This document shows, one piece after another, positions 6,477 to 15,227 of a DNA stretch of 64,000 nt; position 1 is the stretch's first letter; every line of letters begins with the position of its first letter. This DNA is from an uncultured Eubacteriales bacterium. GTDB lineage: Bacteria > Bacillota > Clostridia > Christensenellales > Aristaeellaceae. The stretch is from positions 1-64,000 of the forward strand of contig URJB01000002.1 in the NCBI GenBank assembly GCA_900548145.1. Reading direction: 5' to 3'. A program made the position numbers and the translations under genes. The notes below the pieces were generated by a model. The model saw only the letters and a list, made by a program, of their open reading frames with translations. It was not told the DNA's origin and made no database searches.

Positions 6477-7334
6477 GTGAAAGCACTTTCGACAAAGCGC
6501 CGGGCCTACGCGGGACTGATGCGGGCGCTGATGCTCTTCTCCGTCCTGCTGACCGGCGCGCTGGTATTGTTCCTGATCGGATACGTGCTGTGGAAGGGCA
6601 TTCCCAATATCACGTGGGAACTGCTGTCCACCAAGCCCAGCTATCTGCGCAATCAGATTGGCATTCTGCCGGATATCCTCAATACGGTCTATATCGTCAT
6701 CGCCACGCTGCTGATCGTGCTGCCGCTGGGCGTGGGCGCGGCCATTTACCTGACGGAATACGCCCGGAACAAAAAGCTGGTGGCGGTGATCGAGTACGCC
6801 GCTGAGACGCTTTCGGGTATTCCTTCCATTATATACGGTCTGGTGGGAATGCTGTTCTTCTGTCAGTTTCTGAATATGCAGACGTCTTTGATGGCGGGCG
6901 CGCTGACGCTGGTCATCATGAACCTGCCCACCATCATGCGCACCACGCAGGAAAGCCTGAAAACCGTGCCTCAGAGCTACCGGGAGGGTGCGTTCGGGCT
7001 GGGAGCGGGCAAGTGGCGGGTCATCCGCACGGTGGTGCTGCCCGGCTGCGTGGACGGCGTGATCACCGGCTGCATTCTGGCCGTGGGCCGCATTCTGGGC
7101 GAGTCGGCGGCGCTGTTGTTCACAGCCGGTTTCGCCCACGCACTGAACGGATTCTTTCAGGGACTGCGCAGCGCGGGCGCGACCCTGACTGTGGCACTGT
7201 ACGTCTACGCCAAGGAGCAGGGCGAGTTCGGCGTGGCCTTCGCCATCGCCGCTATCCTGATGGTGCTGACCCTGCTGATCAATCTGGCGGCTGATCTGGT
7301 GGGCGCGTATTATCGCCGGAAGAAGCGGCTGTAA
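6477..7334 (+). CDS. pstA: Phosphate ABC transporter permease PstA
   Basis: The 285-residue second channel subunit of the Pst importer. It has about six membrane segments, the PstA-like ILPDILNTVYIVIATLLIV, and an EAA loop SYREGAFGLGAGKWRVIRTV. The start is GTG at 6477 with AAGGAGG overlapping the end of pstC, so the two are translated together. In the family, PstA pairs with PstC and both dock to a PstB dimer. Confidence 0.95.
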   Translation: MKALSTKRRAYAGLMRALMLFSVLLTGALVLFLIGYVLWKGIPNITWELLSTKPSYLRNQIGILPDILNTVYIVIATLLIVLPLGVGAAIYLTEYARNKKLVAVIEYAAETLSGIPSIIYGLVGMLFFCQFLNMQTSLMAGALTLVIMNLPTIMRTTQESLKTVPQSYREGAFGLGAGKWRVIRTVVLPGCVDGVITGCILAVGRILGESAALLFTAGFAHALNGFFQGLRSAGATLTVALYVYAKEQGEFGVAFAIAAILMVLTLLINLAADLVGAYYRRKKRL

Positions 7335-7371
7335 GCCTGTTCCCCATGAAGCGGAAAGGAAGGAAAACCAC

Positions 7372-8127
7372 GTGAGCAATATCATCACTGTCAAGGATCT
7401 GTGCCTGTGGTACGGAAACCATCAGGCGCTGAAAAATATCAATATCGACATTCCCGAAAAGAGCATCACCGCGCTGATCGGCCCTTCTGGCTGCGGTAAA
7501 TCCACGTTTCTGAAAACCCTGAACCGAATGAACGACCTGATCCCCGGCGTGAAGATCGAGGGACAGGTGCGCTACAAGGAGCAGGATATTTTCGAGCCCT
7601 CCATGGACGTGAACGAGCTGCGGAGGGAGATCGGCATGGTGTTCCAGAAACCTAACCCGTTCCCCATGAGCATTTATGACAACATCGCCTACGGCCCCCG
7701 CACCCACGGCATGAAGAACCGCGCCCGGCTGGACGACGTGGTGGAGCGTTCCCTGCGGGACGCCGCTATCTGGGACGAGGTAAAAGACCGGCTGAAAAAG
7801 AACGCGCTGGGTCTTTCTGGCGGCCAGCAGCAGCGGCTCTGCGTCGCCCGGGCGCTGGCGGTCCAGCCGGAGGTGCTGCTGATGGACGAACCCACCAGCG
7901 CGCTGGACCCCATTTCCACCTCCAAGATCGAGGAGCTGGCGATGGAGCTGAAGGAAAAATATACCATCGTCATCGTCACCCACAATATGCAGCAGGCAGT
8001 GCGTATTTCCGACCGAACGGCCTTCTTCCTGCTGGGCGATCTGGTGGAGGTGGGCAGCACGGAAAAGATTTTCTCCAACCCGGAGGACAAGCGCACCGAG
8101 GACTATATCACGGGGAGGTTTGGCTGA
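7372..8127 (+). CDS. pstB: Phosphate ABC transporter ATPase PstB
   Basis: The 251-residue ATPase that powers phosphate import. It has Walker A GPSGCGKST, the PstB-typical KTLNRMNDLIPGVKIEGQVR, Q-loop MVFQKPNPFPMSIYDNIAYG, signature LSGGQQQRLCVARALA and Walker B VLLMDEPTSALDP. The start is GTG at 7372 after GGAAGGAA. The stop overlaps the phoU ATG (TGATG). Length is typical. Confidence 0.97.
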   Translation: MSNIITVKDLCLWYGNHQALKNINIDIPEKSITALIGPSGCGKSTFLKTLNRMNDLIPGVKIEGQVRYKEQDIFEPSMDVNELRREIGMVFQKPNPFPMSIYDNIAYGPRTHGMKNRARLDDVVERSLRDAAIWDEVKDRLKKNALGLSGGQQQRLCVARALAVQPEVLLMDEPTSALDPISTSKIEELAMELKEKYTIVIVTHNMQQAVRISDRTAFFLLGDLVEVGSTEKIFSNPEDKRTEDYITGRFG

Positions 8128-8771
8128 TGAGAAGCCGTTTTGACGAACAGCTGGCGGAGCTGAATAAAGAACTGATCGAAATGGGCGCGCTGTGCGAAGA
8201 AGTGATCGCCATGGTCTCGCAGGCGCTGACGGCGGGCGACCCCGAACAGGCCCGGAAGGTGGCCCCGCTGGATGCGGAGATCGACCGGAAGGAGCGCGAC
8301 GTCGAGTCCCTGTGCCTGAAGCTGCTTTTGCAGCAGCAGCCCGTGGCCCGGGACCTTCGGCAGATTTCCGCCGCCCTGAAGATGATTACGGATATGGAGC
8401 GCATCGGCGATCAGGCGGAGGACGTGGCGGAGATCGTCTGCTTTTTGAACGGCCGCACGCCGGAGGACGAGGGCCTGATGACCGAAATGGCCCGTGCCAC
8501 CATCAAAATGGTGACGGAAAGTGTTGATGCCTATGTAAAACGTGATATACTGTTGGCGGAAAAGGTCGTGGGGGACGACGATACGGTGGACCGCTACTTC
8601 GATCAGGTCAAAAACCGGCTGATCGAAAAGATCGCGCAGGATCCCGGAGACGGCGAGTACGCGCTGGATCTGTTGATGATCGCCAAGTATCTGGAGCGTA
8701 TCGGCGACCACGCGGTGAATATTGCACAGTGGGTGATCTTCTCCGTCACGGGGACCCACAAGGAGGACTGA
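8127..8771 (+). CDS. phoU: Phosphate signalling protein PhoU
   Basis: A 214-residue, all-helical cytoplasmic protein made of two PhoU three-helix repeats. The metal-binding motif type is visible in EIDRKERDVESLCLKLL and in LRQISAALKMITDMERIGDQ; the second repeat has YALDLLMIAKYLERIGDHAVN. PhoU couples the Pst importer to PhoR and damps the Pho response when phosphate is plentiful. It overlaps pstB by one base and is followed after 2 bp by the response regulator gene. Confidence 0.96.
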   Translation: MRSRFDEQLAELNKELIEMGALCEEVIAMVSQALTAGDPEQARKVAPLDAEIDRKERDVESLCLKLLLQQQPVARDLRQISAALKMITDMERIGDQAEDVAEIVCFLNGRTPEDEGLMTEMARATIKMVTESVDAYVKRDILLAEKVVGDDDTVDRYFDQVKNRLIEKIAQDPGDGEYALDLLMIAKYLERIGDHAVNIAQWVIFSVTGTHKED

Positions 8772-8773
8772 AC

Positions 8774-9454
8774 ATGATCTGGTGCGTGGAGGATGACGCC
8801 AGCATTCGGGATGTCGAGGTATACGCCCTGCGTTCCACGGGCATGGAGGCCCGCGGCTTTGAGGACGGAACCTCCTTCTGGGAGGCCTTGCAGCAGGAAA
8901 AGCCGACGCTGGTCATTCTGGACGTGATGCTGCCCGGAATCGACGGCGTGGAGCTTTTGCGCCGTATGCGGGAAGACCCGAATCTGGAAGATATCCCGGT
9001 GGTCATGGCCACGGCGAAGGATTCGGAGATCGACAAAATCCAAGGGCTGGACTTGGGCGCGGATTATTACCTGACCAAGCCCTTCGGGGTGATGGAGCTG
9101 GTGTCCTGCGTCAAGGCGGTGCTGCGCCGCTGCGAGCCCAGGCAGACGGAAAAGCTGCTGCGTTCCGGCGGGCTGGTGATGAATCTGGATCAGCACAAGG
9201 TGACAGTGGACGGCAAGCCCGCCGCCCTGACCTACAAGGAGTTTGAGCTGCTGCGGCTGTTCCTGCAGAACCCCGGTATTGCCTTTACCCGGGATCAGCT
9301 GTTCGACAAGGTGTGGGGGCAGGACTTTTACGGCGAGACCCGCACCATCGACACCCACATCCTCACCCTGCGGCAGAAGCTGGGCCCCTACGGCGGCATG
9401 ATTCAGACCGTGCGCAACGTGGGCTACCGGCTGGAGGAACCAAAGTATGAATAA
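8774..9454 (+). CDS. phoP: Phosphate response regulator PhoP/PhoB
   Basis: A 226-residue OmpR-type response regulator. The receiver has the acidic pair at residues 7-8 (VEDDAS), phosphoacceptor Asp50 in LVILDVMLPGIDG and Lys in YYLTKPFG. The C-terminal winged helix contains LTYKEFELLRLFLQNPGIAF and RTIDTHILTLRQKLG. GGAGG precedes the ATG at 8774, and an upstream in-frame ATG lies inside phoU. Its gene overlaps phoR. Position in the pst operon identifies it as the phosphate regulator, which should bind the TTTGAC repeats at 3925 and 5485. Confidence 0.93.
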   Translation: MIWCVEDDASIRDVEVYALRSTGMEARGFEDGTSFWEALQQEKPTLVILDVMLPGIDGVELLRRMREDPNLEDIPVVMATAKDSEIDKIQGLDLGADYYLTKPFGVMELVSCVKAVLRRCEPRQTEKLLRSGGLVMNLDQHKVTVDGKPAALTYKEFELLRLFLQNPGIAFTRDQLFDKVWGQDFYGETRTIDTHILTLRQKLGPYGGMIQTVRNVGYRLEEPKYE

Positions 9455-11099
9455 ACGAATTTTCCGCTCCATCCTGCTGGTGGCGGGCGTGGTGCTGTTG
9501 GCCAGCTTTCTGATTATTTTGGATTGTCTGTACGGCTATTTTGAAAACCTGCAGGAGGGCCAGCTGCGGGACGAACTCAGTCTGGCGGTCTCCGCCGTGG
9601 AGGAAGAAGGGGAAAGCTACCTTTCCCGCCTGAAGCCGGAAAGCTACCGTCTGACCTGGATAGGGGAGGACGGCAGCGTTCTTTATGACACGCAGGCAGA
9701 CGCGGGCCAGATGGAGAACCACAAGGACCGCACGGAAATTCAGGACGCCTTGAAGCTGGGGCAGGGGCAAAGCTCCCGCTATTCCTCCACCCTGATGGAA
9801 AAGACCCTGTACTTTGCACGCCGCATGAAGGACGGCTCTGTGCTGCGTATTTCCGTCAGCCGGGCCACAGCGTGGCGGCTGGTGCTGGGAATGCTGCAGC
9901 CCGTGCTGATGGTGCTGGCCGCGGCGCTGCTCCTGTCCGGCCTGTTGGCGGGGCGGCTGTCCAAGAAGATCGTGGAGCCGCTCAATCATCTGGACTTGGA
10001 GCACCCGCTGGACAACGAGTGCTATGAGGAAATTTCTCCGCTGCTCAACCGCATCAACCGGCAGCACGAAGAAATTCAGCAGCAGCTGCGCGTCATGCGT
10101 CAGCGCACGGACGAGTTCAACCAGATCATCGGCAACGTGCAGGAAGGGCTGGTGCTGCTGGACGAAAAGGAGAACGTGCTGAGCATCAACGCTGCGGCCA
10201 TGAAGCTCTTCGGCGTGGAAGAAAATTGCGTGGGGCAGAGCTTCCTGACGGTGGATCGGAACCACGAGATCAGTCTGGCCATTCAGCAGGCCCTTTCCGA
10301 CGGCCACGCGGAAATTCGCTGCCATCGGGGCGGCCGAGTGTACCAGTTCGATCTGAGCCGTATCGACTCCGACGGCCGGGTCGTGGGCGCGGTGCTGCTG
10401 GCCTTCGATATTACCGAACAGGAATACGCCGAGCGCAACCGCCGGGAGTTTACGGCCAATGTGTCTCATGAGCTGAAAACGCCGCTGCAGGGCATTCTGG
10501 GCAGCGCCGAGCTGATCGAAAAGGGCATGGTGCAGCCGGAGGACGTGCCCCACTTCATCGGGCAAATTCGCACGGAAGCCACCCGGATGGTGACACTGAT
10601 CGGCGATATCATCCGCCTGTCCCAGCTGGACGAAGGGGACGAAATGCCCCGGGAAAAGGTGGAACTGTTCGCCTTGGCGGAAGAAGTCACAGACAGCCTG
10701 AAGGACGAAGCCGCCAAGAAAACGGTCACGCTGGTGGTGGAAGGCCAGGCGGCCTCCATCGAGGGCGTGCGGCGGCTTCTGTATGAAATCTTCTACAACC
10801 TCTGTGACAATGCCATCAAGTACAATGTCCCCGGCGGCAGTGTGCATTTCTTCGTGGACTCCAACGAAAAGTCCGCAGTCGTAAAGGTGGCGGACACCGG
10901 CATCGGCATTCCGGCGGAGGATCAGTCCCGGGTGTTCGAACGCTTCTACCGGGTGGACAAGAGCCACTCCAAGGCCTCCGGCGGTACGGGACTGGGCCTG
11001 TCCATCGTCAAGCACGCCGTGCAGTATCATCACGGCTCTATCGAACTGAAAAGCGAACCGGGCAAGGGCACGGAGATCACGTGCATTTTCCCGAAATGA
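9447..11099 (+). CDS. phoR: Phosphate sensor histidine kinase PhoR
   Basis: A 550-residue membrane histidine kinase. It has a membrane segment at about 8-30, an extracytoplasmic domain of about 110 residues, a second membrane segment at about 145-168, a PAS domain (about 222-325), the H-box FTANVSHELKTPLQG with phosphoacceptor His341, then NLCDNAIKYN, DTGIGIP and GTGLGLSIVKHA of the ATPase domain. It overlaps phoP by 8 bp and ends the operon. In the family it reads the transport state through PstB and PhoU rather than phosphate directly. Confidence 0.93.
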   Translation: MNKRIFRSILLVAGVVLLASFLIILDCLYGYFENLQEGQLRDELSLAVSAVEEEGESYLSRLKPESYRLTWIGEDGSVLYDTQADAGQMENHKDRTEIQDALKLGQGQSSRYSSTLMEKTLYFARRMKDGSVLRISVSRATAWRLVLGMLQPVLMVLAAALLLSGLLAGRLSKKIVEPLNHLDLEHPLDNECYEEISPLLNRINRQHEEIQQQLRVMRQRTDEFNQIIGNVQEGLVLLDEKENVLSINAAAMKLFGVEENCVGQSFLTVDRNHEISLAIQQALSDGHAEIRCHRGGRVYQFDLSRIDSDGRVVGAVLLAFDITEQEYAERNRREFTANVSHELKTPLQGILGSAELIEKGMVQPEDVPHFIGQIRTEATRMVTLIGDIIRLSQLDEGDEMPREKVELFALAEEVTDSLKDEAAKKTVTLVVEGQAASIEGVRRLLYEIFYNLCDNAIKYNVPGGSVHFFVDSNEKSAVVKVADTGIGIPAEDQSRVFERFYRVDKSHSKASGGTGLGLSIVKHAVQYHHGSIELKSEPGKGTEITCIFPK

Positions 11100-11106
11100 C
11101 CAAAAC

Positions 11107-11147
11107 GGCTCCCGGAGAAATGATTCTCCGAGAGCTGCTCTTTTTTA
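11107..11147 (+). terminator. Terminator of the pst-pho operon
   Basis: GGAGAA / TTCTCC, extended by outer GCTC/GAGC pairs, is followed by CTCTTTTTTATT. It ends at the stop codon of the convergent secreted-protein gene. Confidence 0.75.
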
Positions 11148-12257
11148 TTCCCGTATTTCCTCCCACGAAAGGAACCCATGATAGACCGCCCGGTCTTTGG
11201 CTTCGCTCATGAAATCCCGCATTTCGCCCGTCTGCGCGTCGATGATGAGCGAGGCGTATTCAAGGCTGTTGCGCTCGTCCCCGGTCTCGTCCAGTCCGTA
11301 TTCGGGCAGTTCGGTCCGGGGATCGTTCAAATACAGACAGTTCAGCTGCCAGACGGGCACAGCGTAGAAATGATCGGTCTGCGCCTTTATCCCCACATAT
11401 TCCGGGTCTTCGTAAAACAGATAGCCCAAGGACAAGTCGTAGATTTTGCGGATGTGCCCTGACTGGATTTCTTTTTCAGCGGCCTCGATGATTTTTGAAA
11501 AGCTGCACAGCGGCACATCCTCCGCTGCCCGGCCCGATGATTTGACCATCCGCGCCGACAGGTCGTACATTGTCCAATCAATGACCGAGGCGTGCAGACG
11601 GATGGTCGTGTTCCCGCGGGTCTTCCAATAAAAGGCCGCCCCGGCGTGACCTAATAGGGGAATACCGTTGACCTTCTGGTGGAAAGAGACCATATACTCG
11701 CCGGGCGCAACGATCTCTTTGGTCTTGGGGTGACGGAAAAGAAAGGTCGTCAGCTCGTAGGGATGCTCCAAGTCCCAGCTGCTTTCGTCCAGCTGCATCA
11801 GGGCCAGCGCTTTGCGGACCACGTCCGTCATGCCCGAGAGGGTCAGGTCGCTGCCTTCGGCATAGGCCCGCTCCCATTCCGACGGATAGCCGAGAAAAAG
11901 CCCCGTTGCCTTTTCGATCTTGTTGGGAACCTGCTCGATAAAGTCCCGCGTGTAAAAACCAAAGACGTTTTCCTCCGGGCGAATGACGAACTGCAGGCCG
12001 GTTTCCTCCTCCGTCACGATGGGCGTCATCCGGGCAAATTCCAGCTTTTCGATGGGAATTTGCGTCACGTTTGGAATTTCCGGGTCTACATCCGCAACGA
12101 TCGTTCGTCCGTAAGCCTCGTAGGTTTCGTGCCAACCAACCGCGGCCTGCTGCCGTACCTCGCCGATCGTGTAAAATTCTTCCGCGAGCGCCCGACTGCC
12201 GCAAAGAAGCAGCGCACAGCCCAGCGCCGCCGCCCTTCTGAAAAATCCTTTCGGCAT
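11145..12257 (-). CDS. Secreted protein of unknown function
   Basis: A 370-residue protein with a signal peptide (RRAAALGCALLLCGSRALA, probable cleavage after ALA). I do not recognise a catalytic motif. The C-terminal end reads SLIIDAQTGEMRDFMSEAKD, a pattern seen in PepSY-like folds where a substrate strand ends in D-x-x-T-G. The middle has a WKTRGNTTIRLHASVIDW stretch. The start at 12257 follows AGGAGG by 8 bp; the GTG three codons earlier overlaps that site. It is convergent with phoR and divergent from another secreted protein that ends with a similar motif (YTGHVIGVSK). Confidence 0.65.
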   Translation of the reverse strand: MPKGFFRRAAALGCALLLCGSRALAEEFYTIGEVRQQAAVGWHETYEAYGRTIVADVDPEIPNVTQIPIEKLEFARMTPIVTEEETGLQFVIRPEENVFGFYTRDFIEQVPNKIEKATGLFLGYPSEWERAYAEGSDLTLSGMTDVVRKALALMQLDESSWDLEHPYELTTFLFRHPKTKEIVAPGEYMVSFHQKVNGIPLLGHAGAAFYWKTRGNTTIRLHASVIDWTMYDLSARMVKSSGRAAEDVPLCSFSKIIEAAEKEIQSGHIRKIYDLSLGYLFYEDPEYVGIKAQTDHFYAVPVWQLNCLYLNDPRTELPEYGLDETGDERNSLEYASLIIDAQTGEMRDFMSEAKDRAVYHGFLSWEEIRE

Positions 12258-12448
12258 TGCTGCCACCTCCTGCCTGGATCCGGCGGGAAAAACCCGCTTC
12301 TGTTTATAAGACGACGGACAAGGGAAAAACGGGCCGCAGCAAATGGAAAAATTTTCTTCTTTGGGAAGAAAGAAAGCCTTCCGTTCGCTTTATAGACGAG
12401 AAACGGCGTTCATTACCGCAGACTGAATGCTTATCAAGGAGGAAGAAA

Positions 12449-13024
12449 ATGAAGCGTTTTTGGAGAACTTTCCTGATTGCCTGCCTGCTGATTGCTTCCC
12501 TTTGGGCCAACGCTTCGGCCATGACTATGTGGGATTATTATTGGGGCAAGGACGGTTATGCCGTGAAACTGACCCAAGCTGATCTCGACGACATCGAACA
12601 AATGTGGGAAAAAGTCGATACGCTTTCGCTGGGCAGCGGCATCCGGGAAACGGCGGAAGTGTATACGCTGGAAGACGAATACAATGATTATCTGAAATTG
12701 ACGGAACCCGTTATGGAACGGTATTACGACGACGTAGGGGCGTATCGCTGGGTTCCGGGCCTGCCGGACGAACAGTCCATTTCCCAATATCAGGCGCTAT
12801 GTATTGGCATGAAAGCGTTATGCGACCAGTACCAGCAAAAGCCGGCTGACTTTATCCATTATTACCCCCGCTTTTCCTACGAAATAAGCGACCCGGACAA
12901 TCCGATGTGGAAGATCTTATGGATCCGTTATGATACGAATGACGCAAGTATCAGCTATAATGTCGGGGTTCATGCCTATACAGGCCATGTGATCGGCGTC
13001 AGCAAGCGTATGTCTGTTGGGTAA
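12449..13024 (+). CDS. Small secreted protein of unknown function, PepSY-like end
   Basis: A 191-residue exported protein with a clear signal peptide (RTFLIACLLIASLWANASA). The mature part is rich in Asp, Tyr and Trp and ends YNVGVHAYTGHVIGVSK, resembling the last strand of PepSY domains. No enzyme motif is visible. AAGGAGG lies 6 bp before the ATG at 12449; the open frame extends upstream but without a binding site. It is divergent from the secreted protein at 11145-12257, with which it may share a promoter region and function. A bidirectional terminator follows. Confidence 0.65.
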   Translation: MKRFWRTFLIACLLIASLWANASAMTMWDYYWGKDGYAVKLTQADLDDIEQMWEKVDTLSLGSGIRETAEVYTLEDEYNDYLKLTEPVMERYYDDVGAYRWVPGLPDEQSISQYQALCIGMKALCDQYQQKPADFIHYYPRFSYEISDPDNPMWKILWIRYDTNDASISYNVGVHAYTGHVIGVSKRMSVG

Positions 13025-13038
13025 GAAGATTTTTTATG

Positions 13039-13085
13039 AAAAAAAGCGGCACTGTCGGTCAATCGCCCGACCATGCCGCTTTTTT
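13039..13085. terminator. Bidirectional terminator
   Basis: AAAAAGCGGCA pairs with TGCCGCTTTTT around an inner GTCGGTC/GACC stem, with A/T runs on both sides. It serves the secreted protein on the plus strand and the serine hydrolase on the minus strand. Confidence 0.85.
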
Positions 13086-13098
13086 GATGCATACTGTT

Positions 13099-13932
13099 TC
13101 AGCAGGTTTCCAGCACCTGCAAAAGCGCTTCCGTTTTTCCTTCCGTGTCAAAGGCGTGCCATGCTGCGGCGGCTTTTCGCTTGGGCGAAAAGGCCACGCC
13201 CTGACCGCACATGCCCAGTTTGCCGACCCAATCGTCATGCTCCAGCGGGTGCAGCTCGTACTGATTGCGAAGGGCGGTCTTCACCCATTTTTCCGACAGA
13301 AGCCGCCGCCCCTGATAAACGCCGCCGTTTAAGTAGAGCAGCCCTAGCTTGACCACATCCTGCGCCCCGGCGTAGAAGCCGGTTCCGCCGATGGGGTGAT
13401 GCTGCGGGCAGCGGGACCATGCGGTCTCTCCAAAGCCCATGGGGCGGAAAAGCCACTCCGTCAGAAAATCATCCGCCGGCTGTCCCTGCACCTGCTCCAC
13501 GATCCGCGCCAGAAGGTAGAACACCGCGTCGCTGTACTGCTCGTGCGCTCCGGGCGCGTAGGGAAGCGGCTGTGCCAGGAGAATAGACAGATAATCATCG
13601 GAGGGATATTGGGACAGGTCGTCGTTGTCAATATCCAGAAACCCCCGGTCAATCCCGCTGGTATGGGTCAGCAGGTGATGGACGCTGACCTGCCGCCATG
13701 GCGAATCAGTGGGGAAAAAGCGGCCCACAGGATCGTCCAGCGAAAGCTTTCCTTCGTCCCAAAGCAGCCCCATGGCGGTAGCGATAAAGAGCTTGGCCAC
13801 CGAGTAGCCGTTGTGACAGTTGGAGCAGGGCTGGAAACGGTGAAGCCAGCCGCTAGTTTCGTCCAGCCACGCAAAGTCGTACAGATTGTCGCCGGTGGCG
13901 GCAAGGGCTTCACAAAGCTCTGCTTTATTCAT
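13099..13932 (-). CDS. Serine hydrolase, beta-lactamase/class C family
   Basis: A 277-residue serine hydrolase of the penicillin-binding-protein-like family. The nucleophile motif SxxK is SVAK (Ser44-Lys47), the YxN-like motif is YSD in HEQYSDAVFYLLARI, and LLTHTSGI is typical of these esterase/peptidase relatives. There is no signal peptide, so it probably acts in the cytoplasm. The ATG overlaps the end of the GH125 gene by 8 bp, so it is the third gene of the regulator-GH125-hydrolase operon. An esterase that removes acyl groups from imported glycans is possible but is inference. Confidence 0.82.
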   Translation of the reverse strand: MNKAELCEALAATGDNLYDFAWLDETSGWLHRFQPCSNCHNGYSVAKLFIATAMGLLWDEGKLSLDDPVGRFFPTDSPWRQVSVHHLLTHTSGIDRGFLDIDNDDLSQYPSDDYLSILLAQPLPYAPGAHEQYSDAVFYLLARIVEQVQGQPADDFLTEWLFRPMGFGETAWSRCPQHHPIGGTGFYAGAQDVVKLGLLYLNGGVYQGRRLLSEKWVKTALRNQYELHPLEHDDWVGKLGMCGQGVAFSPKRKAAAAWHAFDTEGKTEALLQVLETC

Positions 13933-15214
13933 TGCCTTTCCGCTCCCAGAAACCGTCATTTTTCAGCTGAATCATCAGGCTGGCCAGCAGGGTGTTGGCC
14001 CACGCGAAATCTGCCCGGGTGAACTGAGAAGGATCGTTGGGGTCGAAGGATTCGTGCATCAGGTTGCAGCCGTTGTGGGTGCTGGAAAGCAGGGCGAGGC
14101 AATGCAGAATTTCTTCCCGGCTGGTGCTGGTCAGCGCCTGCATGGTAATGCCGATGTGCCAGACGTATCCCTTGGGCGTGTGAGGGCTTCCCACGCCCTC
14201 CGCGCAGGTTCCCTTCACAAAATACGGATTGGCCGGGGAAAGTACAAATTTCCGGGTGCGCTGATAAAGATCGTCATGCCGGTCGCAGTAGCCGAAGTAG
14301 GGCGCGGAAAGCAGACTGGGCGAGTTGGCGTCGTCCATGAACAGACAATGCCCCGATCCGTCCGTCTCGTAGCAGTAAATGGAGCCGAAGCCCTCTCGTT
14401 CGGTAATGCCGAAACGGCGGATGCCTTCATCCAACTCTGCGGCCAGTGCGCGGCATTCGTCCGCCAAAGCCTTGTCGGCAAACTGCCCTTCCGCCATCCG
14501 GGCGGCGGCGTTCATGGCGACCACCGCCATCATATTCGCGGGGATGAAGTAGCCGTATTCGCAGCGGTCGTCCGAGGGACGGAAGCCTGACCAGGTCATG
14601 CCGGTGAAGCCTACGGGCGTTCCCCGTCCGCCGGGCAGCGTGTCGGAGGGCGGGCAGTTTTCCCGCTCGAAGGAGTAGGGCGAGCGCTCATGATGCTGCT
14701 CCAGACGGAACACCTCCGCAATGCGCCGGAGCATCCGATGAAACGCCTCTGTGTAAATGGCCGTATCGCCGGAAGCGTCTTCGTACTGCTGTGCCAGCAG
14801 GATGGGCGCGCAGAGGGAATCCACCTCATACTTCCGCTCCCACACGGCGGGGTTCCGTTCCGTCTTATCCTGAAAGCCCTTTCCGTTGGCTTCCCGGTTG
14901 AAGGCGTTGGCGTAAGCATCGATCAGCACGTCCTTGACCTGCGTGGCGATCACGCCCCGCAGAAGAGAACGCACCTGCTCGTCCTTTGCGGCGAAGGGCA
15001 GATAATTCTTGACCTGCGCGGAGGAATCCCGCAGCCACATGGCGGGAATATCGCCGGTGATGACGAAGGTCTCTCCGCCAGGAAGGGGCTCCATGGTGGT
15101 CTGCACCGTGCTCAGAAAGCAGGGCTTCGCCAGCGGGGCCAGCGGGGGATAGTGCCGGGCGTAATACTGTTCCAGTTCTTCCGTGTAGGCCAGCAGACAT
15201 TCGGGGGTCTTCAT
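13925..15214 (-). CDS. GH125 exo-alpha-1,6-mannosidase
   Basis: A 429-residue glycoside hydrolase family 125 protein. Diagnostic stretches are TGDIPAMWLRDSSAQVKNYL, MTWSGFRPSDD, FIPANMMAVVAM, FMDDANSPSLLSAPYFGY and CNLMHESFDPND. Characterised members cleave terminal alpha-1,6-mannose in an inverting, metal-independent reaction. No signal peptide is present, so it should act on imported oligosaccharides. AAAGGAG is 8 bp before the ATG. It lies 13 bp after the GntR/LacI-type regulator and opposite an ABC importer and a GH38 mannosidase, which supports a role in N-glycan or mannan use. Confidence 0.92.
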   Translation of the reverse strand: MKTPECLLAYTEELEQYYARHYPPLAPLAKPCFLSTVQTTMEPLPGGETFVITGDIPAMWLRDSSAQVKNYLPFAAKDEQVRSLLRGVIATQVKDVLIDAYANAFNREANGKGFQDKTERNPAVWERKYEVDSLCAPILLAQQYEDASGDTAIYTEAFHRMLRRIAEVFRLEQHHERSPYSFERENCPPSDTLPGGRGTPVGFTGMTWSGFRPSDDRCEYGYFIPANMMAVVAMNAAARMAEGQFADKALADECRALAAELDEGIRRFGITEREGFGSIYCYETDGSGHCLFMDDANSPSLLSAPYFGYCDRHDDLYQRTRKFVLSPANPYFVKGTCAEGVGSPHTPKGYVWHIGITMQALTSTSREEILHCLALLSSTHNGCNLMHESFDPNDPSQFTRADFAWANTLLASLMIQLKNDGFWERKGNE

Positions 15215-15227
15215 TCGTCATTCTCCT

